A model generated the notes under the pieces. That model did no database searches. It was not told the origin of the DNA and worked only from the letters and a program-made list of their open reading frames with translations. A program made the position numbers and the translations under genes. This document shows positions 12,194 through 19,031 of a stretch of 37,158 bases of DNA, in pieces (position 1 is the first letter of the stretch; every line of letters starts with the position of its first letter). The DNA comes from a virus. Where the stretch lies: IMG/VR virus record IMGVR_UViG_3300025736_000081, positions 1 to 37,158 of that record. The stretch is one strand, 5' to 3'.

Positions 12194-13095
12194 GTAATCG
12201 CCTTGATGAACTCGTGAGTCGAATGACAGACCTGGGCACAGAAAAAGCCAACAAAAACCTAATGGCAATGCTTTATGGCAAGCCAGGTAGTGGTAAAACT
12301 GTTCTAGCTGTCGGACTCGCAAAGTACATTATCCAGCCCAAACAGAAAGTGCTATACATTGATACCAAAGAGGGCTGGGTGTCACTAGAAAACCACGGAG
12401 ACCTGATGAAGGACGTAGTGCGTATGGACTACAAAACCTTTGCAGACTTCGCAGTACTAGCTGACGCAATCGCCAAGAAAGAAAAAGGTCTAGACAAGAT
12501 TGGGGCTGTCGTAATCGATGAGTTTTCTACAGCAGCAGACATGCTGTTGGATGAACTGCACAGAGAAGACGTAGGCTCCAGCAGTGACCAAATCTCGACA
12601 GAAGCAGTCGATGCCAGGTTGTACAAACCACTTGGTGACGCTTGCCGTAAAGCTGTTGAAATGTTTCAGAACATTGCAGGGGTACACGTCATCCTCGTAT
12701 CACACGAACGAGAAGTTGTGGACCACCGCAAAGTTAAGGTAATCAAGCCAGGCTTCACCCCAAAGAACAACGACGGGCTACAGAAGCTGATGCACCTTAC
12801 CGCCCACCTCACCAACGAAATCAAAGGCCTCGGAAAGAACACCACCTATGACCGGGTTGTGCAATCTCACCCCAGTGCTTTGGTTGACGCAAAGAGCCGC
12901 ATTGGTGGGCTCCCCCTAACTTCCAGCCCGGAAGAGTTCGTGCAAGTCATTAAAAACTGGCTCTCGAACGACACCACGGGGCTGGTAGCCGAGGCTAAAG
13001 ATTTAGCCCCGGATGAACTGCCAGAAGAAGGCATCCCCGTCGCAGAAGGATACTCTGATGATGACGAACCTGCCTTTGTTGGCGAAACTAACTGA
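12190..13095 (+). CDS. Sak4-like RecA-fold recombination ATPase (301 aa)
   Basis: Walker A GKPGSGKT (30-37), a VLYIDTKEGW strand, and Walker B VVIDEF (D110, E111) give the P-loop core of phage Sak4/AAA_24 proteins. LVSHEREVVDHRKV follows as the sensor region. Sak4 is a short RecA-like protein that, with SSB, mediates single-strand annealing. The C-terminal 60 residues are acidic and disordered, perhaps for SSB contact. ATG with AAGGAAAGC upstream; overlaps the nuclease gene by four bases. The trio nuclease-Sak4-SSB is a familiar phage recombination set. Confidence 0.85.
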   Translation: MSNRLDELVSRMTDLGTEKANKNLMAMLYGKPGSGKTVLAVGLAKYIIQPKQKVLYIDTKEGWVSLENHGDLMKDVVRMDYKTFADFAVLADAIAKKEKGLDKIGAVVIDEFSTAADMLLDELHREDVGSSSDQISTEAVDARLYKPLGDACRKAVEMFQNIAGVHVILVSHEREVVDHRKVKVIKPGFTPKNNDGLQKLMHLTAHLTNEIKGLGKNTTYDRVVQSHPSALVDAKSRIGGLPLTSSPEEFVQVIKNWLSNDTTGLVAEAKDLAPDELPEEGIPVAEGYSDDDEPAFVGETN

Positions 13096-13118
13096 TAACA
13101 CTGAAAGGTAACAAAATA

Positions 13119-13607
13119 ATGGGACTGTTGGACGATTACGGAATCGACACATCAGAAATTGAAGCACCATCGTATGACCTCGCGGACGGCATCTATGAGA
13201 TGACTGTCGGAGATGTCTACGTCAAGCAGGGAAGCCAGGCTTACCCTGACCGTTCCTGGGTCATCGTCGAGTACCTCGTCGGTGAAGAGGGCAAGAAGAA
13301 GAGCGAACTCTTCGAGCTGCCCGCTGACCCTGAGAACATCACAGACCGTGAACGCCAGAAGCTTGGCTTCTACGTGGCCCGCTTGATGGACCTCGGAGTT
13401 GCACGCGACGACGTGAACGGTATCAACCGCGACGACCTTATTGGTTTGGGCGGAACTCTTCAGCTGTATTCGAGCGCCGGTAAGGGCAAGAACGCTGGTA
13501 AGATGTTCCAGAACATCAAGAACGTCAAACTGTCTTCTTCTGGAGCTACCCAGCCGGCCCAGAAGACGGCCCCTAAGACCGCAGCCAGCAACCCCTTCGC
13601 TGGTTAG
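13119..13607 (+). CDS. SSB-like single-stranded-DNA-binding protein (162 aa)
   Basis: Residues 20-75 are beta-rich (DGIYEMTVGDVYVK, SWVIVEYLVGEEG), consistent with an OB-fold of the DUF669-like phage SSB group. A helical middle and a Gly/Ser/Ala/Lys-rich tail ending in NPFAG follow; cellular SSBs end in a similar Pro-Phe tip that docks partners. Placement right after Sak4 is typical. Codon use is rich in C-ending codons, suggesting high expression. The gene is followed by a long hairpin. Confidence 0.65.
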   Translation: MGLLDDYGIDTSEIEAPSYDLADGIYEMTVGDVYVKQGSQAYPDRSWVIVEYLVGEEGKKKSELFELPADPENITDRERQKLGFYVARLMDLGVARDDVNGINRDDLIGLGGTLQLYSSAGKGKNAGKMFQNIKNVKLSSSGATQPAQKTAPKTAASNPFAG

Positions 13608-13619
13608 GTAACGGGCCCC

Positions 13620-13659
13620 GTGGCCCTGGTAAGTTACTCTCTTTCCTTACCAGGGCCAC
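13620..13659 (+). promoter_or_regulatory. 14-bp perfect hairpin after the SSB gene
   Basis: GTGGCCCTGGTAAG (13620-13633) pairs exactly with CTTACCAGGGCCAC (13646-13659); the 12-base loop is TTACTCTCTTTC. No T-run follows, so it is not an ordinary terminator; more likely an mRNA stabiliser or RNase III processing site separating the abundant SSB message from the primase message. Confidence 0.65.
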
Positions 13660-13679
13660 ACTCTCAAAGGACGGATAAT

Positions 13680-14249
13680 ATGAGCGACGCAACTGAAGAA
13701 CTAAAAGATTTTTACAACTACATGTGGGGGGCTGAAGAAACTGGTACAACCCCCACGTTTGTGTATCTCCCTGTCGAGCACGAAAACAAGTGGACGCCTT
13801 ACATGTTTGCTTGGCCTCGGCAAAGAGACGGGGTAATACGACACACCCTTAAATGGTCGGCAATTAAAGCCAACGTATTTTTCTCCCCCGCCTTATTTAA
13901 GGCAGCCAACCCCGCAAAAGAAAACGTGCTGGGCAGTTACGTACTGTGGGTTGACTTTGACGGTAACGCTCCCAAAGAGTGGCCCTCAGATGGAGAAAAT
14001 AATGTGCCTAGACCAACTTTGGTGGTGCAGTCTTCGATTGAAAAGCATGAGCATTGTTATTGGAAACTTGACAAGTTCTTGGATGACATTGAAGTATTAG
14101 AAGACAGAAATAGAGCTATTGCATATTTGATGCACGCGGATACGTCAGGCTGGGACGCGGACCAAATTCTTCGACCCATTCGTACCACTAATCACAAACG
14201 CAATATGCCCGTGATTGTGAAGGAGTGGGAACGTGAAGACGAGGTATAG
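13680..14249 (+). CDS. Archaeo-eukaryotic-type primase domain protein (189 aa)
   Basis: D92 and D94 in VLWVDFDG form the hhDhD motif. QSSIEKHEHCYWKL (about 117-130) is the sxH-like region, and RPIRTTNHK (165-173) resembles the RxPGTxNxK end motif of RepB/PrimPol primases. It has catalytic core but no PriCT or helicase. ATG 13680 is used; an upstream GTG at 13620 lies in the hairpin and is unlikely. The end overlaps the helicase gene by 17 bases, and the two proteins together match the usual one-chain phage primase-helicase. Confidence 0.7.
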   Translation: MSDATEELKDFYNYMWGAEETGTTPTFVYLPVEHENKWTPYMFAWPRQRDGVIRHTLKWSAIKANVFFSPALFKAANPAKENVLGSYVLWVDFDGNAPKEWPSDGENNVPRPTLVVQSSIEKHEHCYWKLDKFLDDIEVLEDRNRAIAYLMHADTSGWDADQILRPIRTTNHKRNMPVIVKEWEREDEV

Positions 14250-15471
14250 TCTCGAAGACTTTGCCCACGTGCCAGCGGCACGAAAGATTGTCAGTACAGA
14301 CATGGTATTGGGGACATTGCCGTCTGTCGATGAAGTTAAAGCTCTGGCTAAGTGGACCCCTGAAATATTGGAGAAGTTTGGTCGAGGCGCGGATTACTTC
14401 TCAGGTTTCCCGAAGAAGGACCGGTCCGCGGCCATGTCGGAGCTGGCTCACCTCGGGGCTGAGCTTGGATGGTCAGATGAGCAAATTGGTGCGATTCTGT
14501 ATGACGCTGATGACCGTTGGGGTAAATACAAAACTCGGCGTGACAGAGAACGTCGTCTGACAGATTTTGTTAATCGTGCCCGACAGAAGCACGGCTACAA
14601 CTCTTTGGATAATGTCGACTTAGCTAAGTTGATAAGTTCAGCTAATCAAAGTTCTGCTGTCATGGGCGAGTCAAAGCTTGTATATGGGTATCAAGACTTT
14701 GTTGATGCTGAGTTTAAAATTGAGTGGGTACTTAAAGATTTGTTGGCGCAGGGAGGCTTTGGGCTTATCACTGGGTACCCGGGGACTGGTAAAACCCAGT
14801 TTTCCATTGCTTTAGGGGCGCATATGGCGTTAGGGGAAAAGAAGTTTCTTAATTGGGAGAACGTGGCTGGGAGTAAAAAGGTTTTGTTTTTGTCGCTGGA
14901 GATGTCAGCGGCCCCATTGAATCATTTTATGGCGACGATTGGTAAGGCTTACCCAGACAAGAACACCCTGAACCGTAACTTTCTTGTAGCACCTTTTGGC
15001 ACACCAATTAACTTGGATGCTCCAGAGGGGCAACTATTCTTTGACCAGATAATGAATGACCACATGCCAGACATTCTTATTATTGACTCGTTGCAGAAGG
15101 TTGCATCTAAAGAGTTAACTGATGAGCAGGCAGTGAAAAACCTTATTCATTATTTGTCGACTATCAGGTCAAAGTATTCGTGCGCCATGCTGATGATTCA
15201 CCACAACCGTAAGAAAGCCAATGACGGGCAGAAGAAGGGTGTGGAGCTGTCGGACGTTTATGGTAGTACGTATATAACTACAGACGTAGACTTCGTGCTG
15301 TCGTTAAAAGTAATTGAAGGCAACCTGCTGCAAGTAGATATCTTGAAGAACAGGCTTGGGCCTACACCAGACGCCTTTACTATTACCCGAAACCCAGACA
15401 ACTTAAGTTTTACTACTGACATGGGTAATGTGTTTAATCAATTTAAAAAGGACACTGATTTTGAACTTTGA
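14233..15471 (+). CDS. RepA-like (AAA_25) hexameric helicase with primase C-terminal region (412 aa)
   Basis: Residues 30-120 look like a helical PriCT-type domain (SAAMSELAHLGAELGWSDEQ...). Residues 175-400 are a RecA-fold helicase: Walker A GYPGTGKT (181-188), a VLFLSLEMS strand, Walker B DILIIDS, and MLMIHHNRK. This is the RepA/DnaB-like family that unwinds the fork. The GTG at 14233 has GAAGGAG eight bases upstream inside the primase gene, so it is a real separate start. It probably acts with the primase of the preceding gene and the polymerase following it. Confidence 0.85.
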   Translation: MKTRYSLEDFAHVPAARKIVSTDMVLGTLPSVDEVKALAKWTPEILEKFGRGADYFSGFPKKDRSAAMSELAHLGAELGWSDEQIGAILYDADDRWGKYKTRRDRERRLTDFVNRARQKHGYNSLDNVDLAKLISSANQSSAVMGESKLVYGYQDFVDAEFKIEWVLKDLLAQGGFGLITGYPGTGKTQFSIALGAHMALGEKKFLNWENVAGSKKVLFLSLEMSAAPLNHFMATIGKAYPDKNTLNRNFLVAPFGTPINLDAPEGQLFFDQIMNDHMPDILIIDSLQKVASKELTDEQAVKNLIHYLSTIRSKYSCAMLMIHHNRKKANDGQKKGVELSDVYGSTYITTDVDFVLSLKVIEGNLLQVDILKNRLGPTPDAFTITRNPDNLSFTTDMGNVFNQFKKDTDFEL

Positions 15472-17224
15472 AAGCATTGAAGCAGAAAGCATGAAAGTTC
15501 TGGATTATCTTGCGGGTAATCCAGGCTCAGTAATCTCTTTAGATACTGAAGCGACAGGGCTGCGGGTAGCTGGCGACGATACGTGCATCGGAGTCAGCCT
15601 CGCAGCCGTCATTAACGACACGCCCATAAGTCATTACTTTCCCTTTTTTCACAAAACGGGAGAAAACTGCAGCTCTGCGGTTCTGCTTAAGTTAAAAGAA
15701 GTACTCGAAGAAGGTAACCACACGCTGGTGTTCTGCAACGTGCAGTACGACATCCTGTCGCTCAACACCATTTACATTTACTTGGACCACACAGATTTTA
15801 TTGATGTACCCACTGTGGCCCACCTTATTAATGAAAACAAACCATTCAACAAAGGCCTCGATTCGCTTGCCGCCTTTTACCTCAGAGACGAAGGCAAAGT
15901 CAAAGACCCCGTAATTGATAAAGAAAAGAAAACAGGTTGGGAAAACACCACCTGGCAAATGATGTGGGAATACGCTGTAAGGGACGCAGAACTCACCTGG
16001 AGGCTCTGGGCCCTGCTTCAAGAGCTGCCTCACTGGAAAGAACTACCCGCCGACCTGTGGTCTCACAAACAAAACCTTGTTCGCCTACTTCTGTCGATGA
16101 AAAGACACGGTGTAAATATTGATGTACAACTTGCCCAGAAGTATGTACAACTGGGGGAAGAGCACATGGCTCGGCTGCAAGAAGAGCTAGGCGCCAACCC
16201 GGCAAGTCCAAAGCAACTGAAAAAGCTCCTTATCGATGACTTAGGGCTACCGATTGTAAAGAGTAGTGTCAAAACGGGGGCGCCTAGTTTCGACAAACAA
16301 GCCATGTTAGCTTACGATTCTATGCTTGAAGAGCTAAATTCACCCGTTGCAACGCAAATAAAAGAGTTCAGGGGGTGGCAGAAAGCCGTCAGCGCCGCGT
16401 ACAGGCCCTATCTTGACCTAGTTGATGTGGATGGTCGACTTAGGTGCAGTTATCGCCTTCACGGGACTGCTACGGGGCGTCTTTCTTGCGCCGAACCCAA
16501 TTTGCAGCAAATACCCAAATCATCCGACAAACCCTGGAACGGAAAAGTCAAAGACTGTTTCATAGCCCAACCTGGATGGAAATTGATAAACGCAGACTTC
16601 AGCCAACTAGAACTGCGTTTAGCTACAGCCTACGCGGGAGAAGAAGAGCTCAAGATTGTTTTTAACGAAGGCCGCGACATTTTTACCGAAATGTCAAAAC
16701 AATTAGGGATGTCCCGCCACGACACAAAAACACTTGTCTATTCCATGCAATACGGCGCAGGAGAGCAACGACTCATGGACGCATTCAACGTAACCCGAGA
16801 ACGCTCCAAAGAAATACGTCAAAACTATTTCACCACCTACCCCAACTTCCGCCGATTCAACGAACGATGCACAGCCAAAGTAGAGCAATCAGGAAAAATT
16901 AAAATTTGGTCAGGCAGAGAACGACACTTTGAAAACCGTAACGACGGATACAAAGCAATGAACAGTGTCATCCAAGGAGGAGCTGCCGATATTGTAGAGC
17001 GAATCATGGTCCGTGCGTTTCAAGAACTAGAGGGGCCGGAGTGTCGGATTTTACTTCAGGTACATGATTCCATTACATTTGAAGTTAAGGAACCAGCAGT
17101 ACCCCAATATGTCGAGAAGATACGGACACTCATGGAAGACGTAAACGCCGTAACCGGTGACGTCAACTTCGATGTCCGATTTGCAGTAGAGGTAGATAGC
17201 TGGGTTCCTGAGGAGGACGGATAA
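15461..17224 (+). CDS. DNA polymerase I-like family A replicative polymerase (587 aa)
   Basis: The 3'-5' exonuclease has D28/E30 (SLDTEATG), NVQYD and YAVRDAELT; the polymerase has motif A DFSQLELRL (D379), motif B RHDTKTLVYSMQYGAG (R419, K423, Y427) and motif C VHDS (H535, D536). There is no 5'-nuclease domain, so this is a phage replicase with proofreading. Y427 is equivalent to Pol I residue 762, where T7 also has Tyr. The TTG at 15461, with AAGGAC at good spacing, is the preferred start; ATG 15491 would cut the first ten residues, and an ATG at 15428 adds eleven. Overlaps the helicase gene by 11 bases. Confidence 0.95.
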   Translation: MNFESIEAESMKVLDYLAGNPGSVISLDTEATGLRVAGDDTCIGVSLAAVINDTPISHYFPFFHKTGENCSSAVLLKLKEVLEEGNHTLVFCNVQYDILSLNTIYIYLDHTDFIDVPTVAHLINENKPFNKGLDSLAAFYLRDEGKVKDPVIDKEKKTGWENTTWQMMWEYAVRDAELTWRLWALLQELPHWKELPADLWSHKQNLVRLLLSMKRHGVNIDVQLAQKYVQLGEEHMARLQEELGANPASPKQLKKLLIDDLGLPIVKSSVKTGAPSFDKQAMLAYDSMLEELNSPVATQIKEFRGWQKAVSAAYRPYLDLVDVDGRLRCSYRLHGTATGRLSCAEPNLQQIPKSSDKPWNGKVKDCFIAQPGWKLINADFSQLELRLATAYAGEEELKIVFNEGRDIFTEMSKQLGMSRHDTKTLVYSMQYGAGEQRLMDAFNVTRERSKEIRQNYFTTYPNFRRFNERCTAKVEQSGKIKIWSGRERHFENRNDGYKAMNSVIQGGAADIVERIMVRAFQELEGPECRILLQVHDSITFEVKEPAVPQYVEKIRTLMEDVNAVTGDVNFDVRFAVEVDSWVPEEDG

Positions 17225-17490
17225 TGAACGAAAAAGAACAGTTTGTTGCGGGGATGGCTCACTGCTATCAGTTGCTTGCTCAGGAGCTGCGGGTGAAGCG
17301 TGAGGCGTTCCAAACTGTATGGGACTTCTATTACGAGCATGTCGATTTTGTGGGCGACGCTGAAAGCACTTTGTCAAAGGAGTTGGCTTTCGCCTCTAGT
17401 GTGATGCAGCATATGGAGAACGCCCTTGAGAGCGCATATTTTGATGAACTAGACAACTATAGGGACAAAATTGAGGACGAAGAATGCTAG
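17224..17490 (+). CDS. Acidic helical protein (88 aa), unknown
   Basis: ATG has GAGGAGGACGGATA upstream and overlaps the polymerase stop. Wholly helical: FVAGMAHCYQLLAQELRVKREAF, then a second helix with aromatic residues, then an Asp/Glu-rich end. The spacing of hydrophobics suggests a two-helix hairpin or dimer. Its position after the polymerase suggests a replication accessory role, but no family is seen. Confidence 0.7.
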   Translation: MNEKEQFVAGMAHCYQLLAQELRVKREAFQTVWDFYYEHVDFVGDAESTLSKELAFASSVMQHMENALESAYFDELDNYRDKIEDEEC

Positions 17491-17585
17491 TCGTCACCTA
17501 CGAATGCCCTCACTGCAAATACATTGACAGTGACGAAGAAATGGCAGCAAACCACTGCCTCGATAACAAAGGTCACTTGTGGTAA
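17484..17585 (+). CDS. C2H2-like zinc miniprotein (33 aa)
   Basis: MLVVTYECPHCKYIDSDEE... contains C8xxC11, then H24-C25 and H31 near the C-terminus, enough ligands for one zinc ion. GAGGACGAAG lies upstream. It overlaps the previous gene by seven bases and the following GTG start by seven. The third cysteine-pair miniprotein of the early unit. Role unknown. Confidence 0.6.
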   Translation: MLVVTYECPHCKYIDSDEEMAANHCLDNKGHLW

Positions 17586-17989
17586 TCAGTGTCGACCCCG
17601 GAGAAACAACAGGCATAGCCTACTGGACCGATAAAGGCGAACTTATCGAAAAAGAAATGCTCGGTTTCGAAGAACTATTAGAACGTTTAGAGAGTTTAGA
17701 AAACGTAACCACTGTCGTATGTGAAGATTACCGTCTTAGGCAAGGCAAACAAACCGCTCAAACAGGTAGCCGTTTTGTTGCTGTACAAATAATTGGTGCC
17801 CTCAAAGCCTACGCAAAACGACACAAAGCAAAAATGGTTCTGCAAGACGCCACAATCCTCACTGTGGCTGCTTTACACAGCGGAGTTAAACGACCCAGCA
17901 ACCACTCCAAAAGCCACGACACAGACGCATACAACCACGGATACTATTACTTTGAAACTAAGGGCTTACTTCAACCAAAACCCCTGTGA
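17579..17989 (+). CDS. RuvC-like Holliday-junction resolvase / RNase H-fold nuclease (136 aa)
   Basis: D6 (SVDPGETTG), E49 (VVCED) and D114/D116 (HDTDAYNHG) give the RuvC-type acidic set in an RNase H fold; the PGETTGIA start is typical of phage RuvC-like proteins. It would cut junctions left by recombination or branches before packaging. GTG start with AAAGGTCACTT upstream. It is the last plus-strand gene, just before the convergent terminator. Confidence 0.85.
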   Translation: MVISVDPGETTGIAYWTDKGELIEKEMLGFEELLERLESLENVTTVVCEDYRLRQGKQTAQTGSRFVAVQIIGALKAYAKRHKAKMVLQDATILTVAALHSGVKRPSNHSKSHDTDAYNHGYYYFETKGLLQPKPL

Positions 17990-17999
17990 TAGAATTTAT

Positions 18000-18033
18000 T
18001 GCACCCTCAGTTACCGTCCTAGCTGGGGGTGCA
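18000..18033. terminator. Bidirectional terminator between convergent units
   Basis: TGCACCCTCAG pairs with CTGGGGGTGCA (one T-G pair) around a 12-base loop. It starts 10 bases after the resolvase stop and ends directly at the stop of the minus-strand membrane gene. T-rich flanks are short on both sides, so efficiency is uncertain. Confidence 0.7.
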
Positions 18034-18309
18034 CTACTTTATAGAGTAAAGATGGTCCTCAATACGCTTCACTGCGTCTTTAATACTTGAGCCTCCATTA
18101 GTTTTAACCTCGTACTCAACACCCTTTAAACGTTCCTCTATTTTATCCAGCCCCTCGGGTAACTCAGAAATAATATCTATCGTATAAACAATTTTCGATA
18201 TTGTGGGCCAAATTTTCATTAACACACCAATGATGGCGACAATAAGAAAAACGGTCCAAACGATAGGACCATAGTCTGACAAAAATTGTGCTGCTTGTTC
18301 GGGACTCAT
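18034..18309 (-). CDS. Holin-like single-pass membrane protein (91 aa)
   Basis: After a short N-terminus (MSPEQAAQFLSDYG) residues 13-33 form one membrane helix (IVWTVFLIVAIIGVLMKIW). A charged coiled-coil tail follows (LPEGLDKIEERLKGVEYEV). This resembles the DUF2746-type proteins that sit after lysins in actinobacteriophages. AGGAG lies ten bases before ATG 18309; an in-frame ATG at 18318 has only one base of spacing. It overlaps or abuts the lysin stop. Probably a holin or lysis accessory protein; a one-TM holin would be class III-like. Confidence 0.6.
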   Translation of the reverse strand: MSPEQAAQFLSDYGPIVWTVFLIVAIIGVLMKIWPTISKIVYTIDIISELPEGLDKIEERLKGVEYEVKTNGGSSIKDAVKRIEDHLYSIK

Positions 18310-18314
18310 CTCAT

Positions 18315-19031
18315 TCATTCTCCTGGTAGTCGCAGGGCTACCCCATACGTTTTGTCTGACCACAAAGGCCTCATGGTTGTGCCCTTGCTGCTGGAAGCGT
18401 CCCAAATCATTCCATTCCCAGCATACACAGCAATATGGCTATTGTCATTCCAAACTACAAGGTCACCTGGGCGAAGATTATTAGTTGTAGTTCTGACTCC
18501 TGGGATAGTTGCTGCTTGCCCACTAACTGAATGACTTTGGATATTAAAACCAAGCTGGTTATATACAGACATAACAAGGCCAGAGCAGTCGATTCCCTTA
18601 ACTGTCCGTCCACCAAGCTGATACGGGGTCCCAGCATAACTAGCAGTTTTGTTGAGTGCCTGCTGTCGAGCGTCGGACAAAGTACCATCGGTTTGATAAG
18701 CATTACCAACCTCCCCCTGCACACTAGCATTAGTATCAGCAGCGTTTTGTTTACGAATACGTTCCTGTTCAGCCTGCTTAGCCCGGGCAAGAGCGCTAGT
18801 CTGGTTAACCAGTTCAGTGCTTTCCAAAGCAACCCGGTCCAAAGTGTTAATGGCCCCCTGCTCCAACGCACTTATAGGCTCGCCCTGCACATTAATAGCA
18901 GGAAAAAACTGCCCACTCATTGTGTCGGGCCTACGCTCCAACTCCGCTTCCTGCTCCTGCTGATTAAATTGTTGCGCGGAAGCGTAAGGGTTAAGGCTTT
19001 GCCTGGCCTGAATTGCCCCAGTCATACTCAT
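18315..19031 (-). CDS. NlpC/P60-family peptidoglycan hydrolase (238 aa)
   Basis: C149 in GIDCSGLV and H199 in NDNSHIAVYAG form the NlpC/P60 cysteine peptidase dyad; D211 takes the usual third polar position. Residues 1-125 are low-complexity, Gln/Ala-rich and unlike a lysin targeting domain, closer to the internal virion proteins upstream. The enzyme cuts peptide stems of peptidoglycan. It may serve entry, lysis or both. The start overlaps the stop of the giant protein (ATGA). No wall-binding repeats were seen. Confidence 0.85.
   Translation of the reverse strand: MSMTGAIQARQSLNPYASAQQFNQQEQEAELERRPDTMSGQFFPAINVQGEPISALEQGAINTLDRVALESTELVNQTSALARAKQAEQERIRKQNAADTNASVQGEVGNAYQTDGTLSDARQQALNKTASYAGTPYQLGGRTVKGIDCSGLVMSVYNQLGFNIQSHSVSGQAATIPGVRTTTNNLRPGDLVVWNDNSHIAVYAGNGMIWDASSSKGTTMRPLWSDKTYGVALRLPGE

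Noticed and set aside
13620-13679. GTG start at 13620 for the primase
   Set aside because: It lies in the hairpin stem, has no ribosome site, and ATG 13680 has AAAGGACGG upstream.
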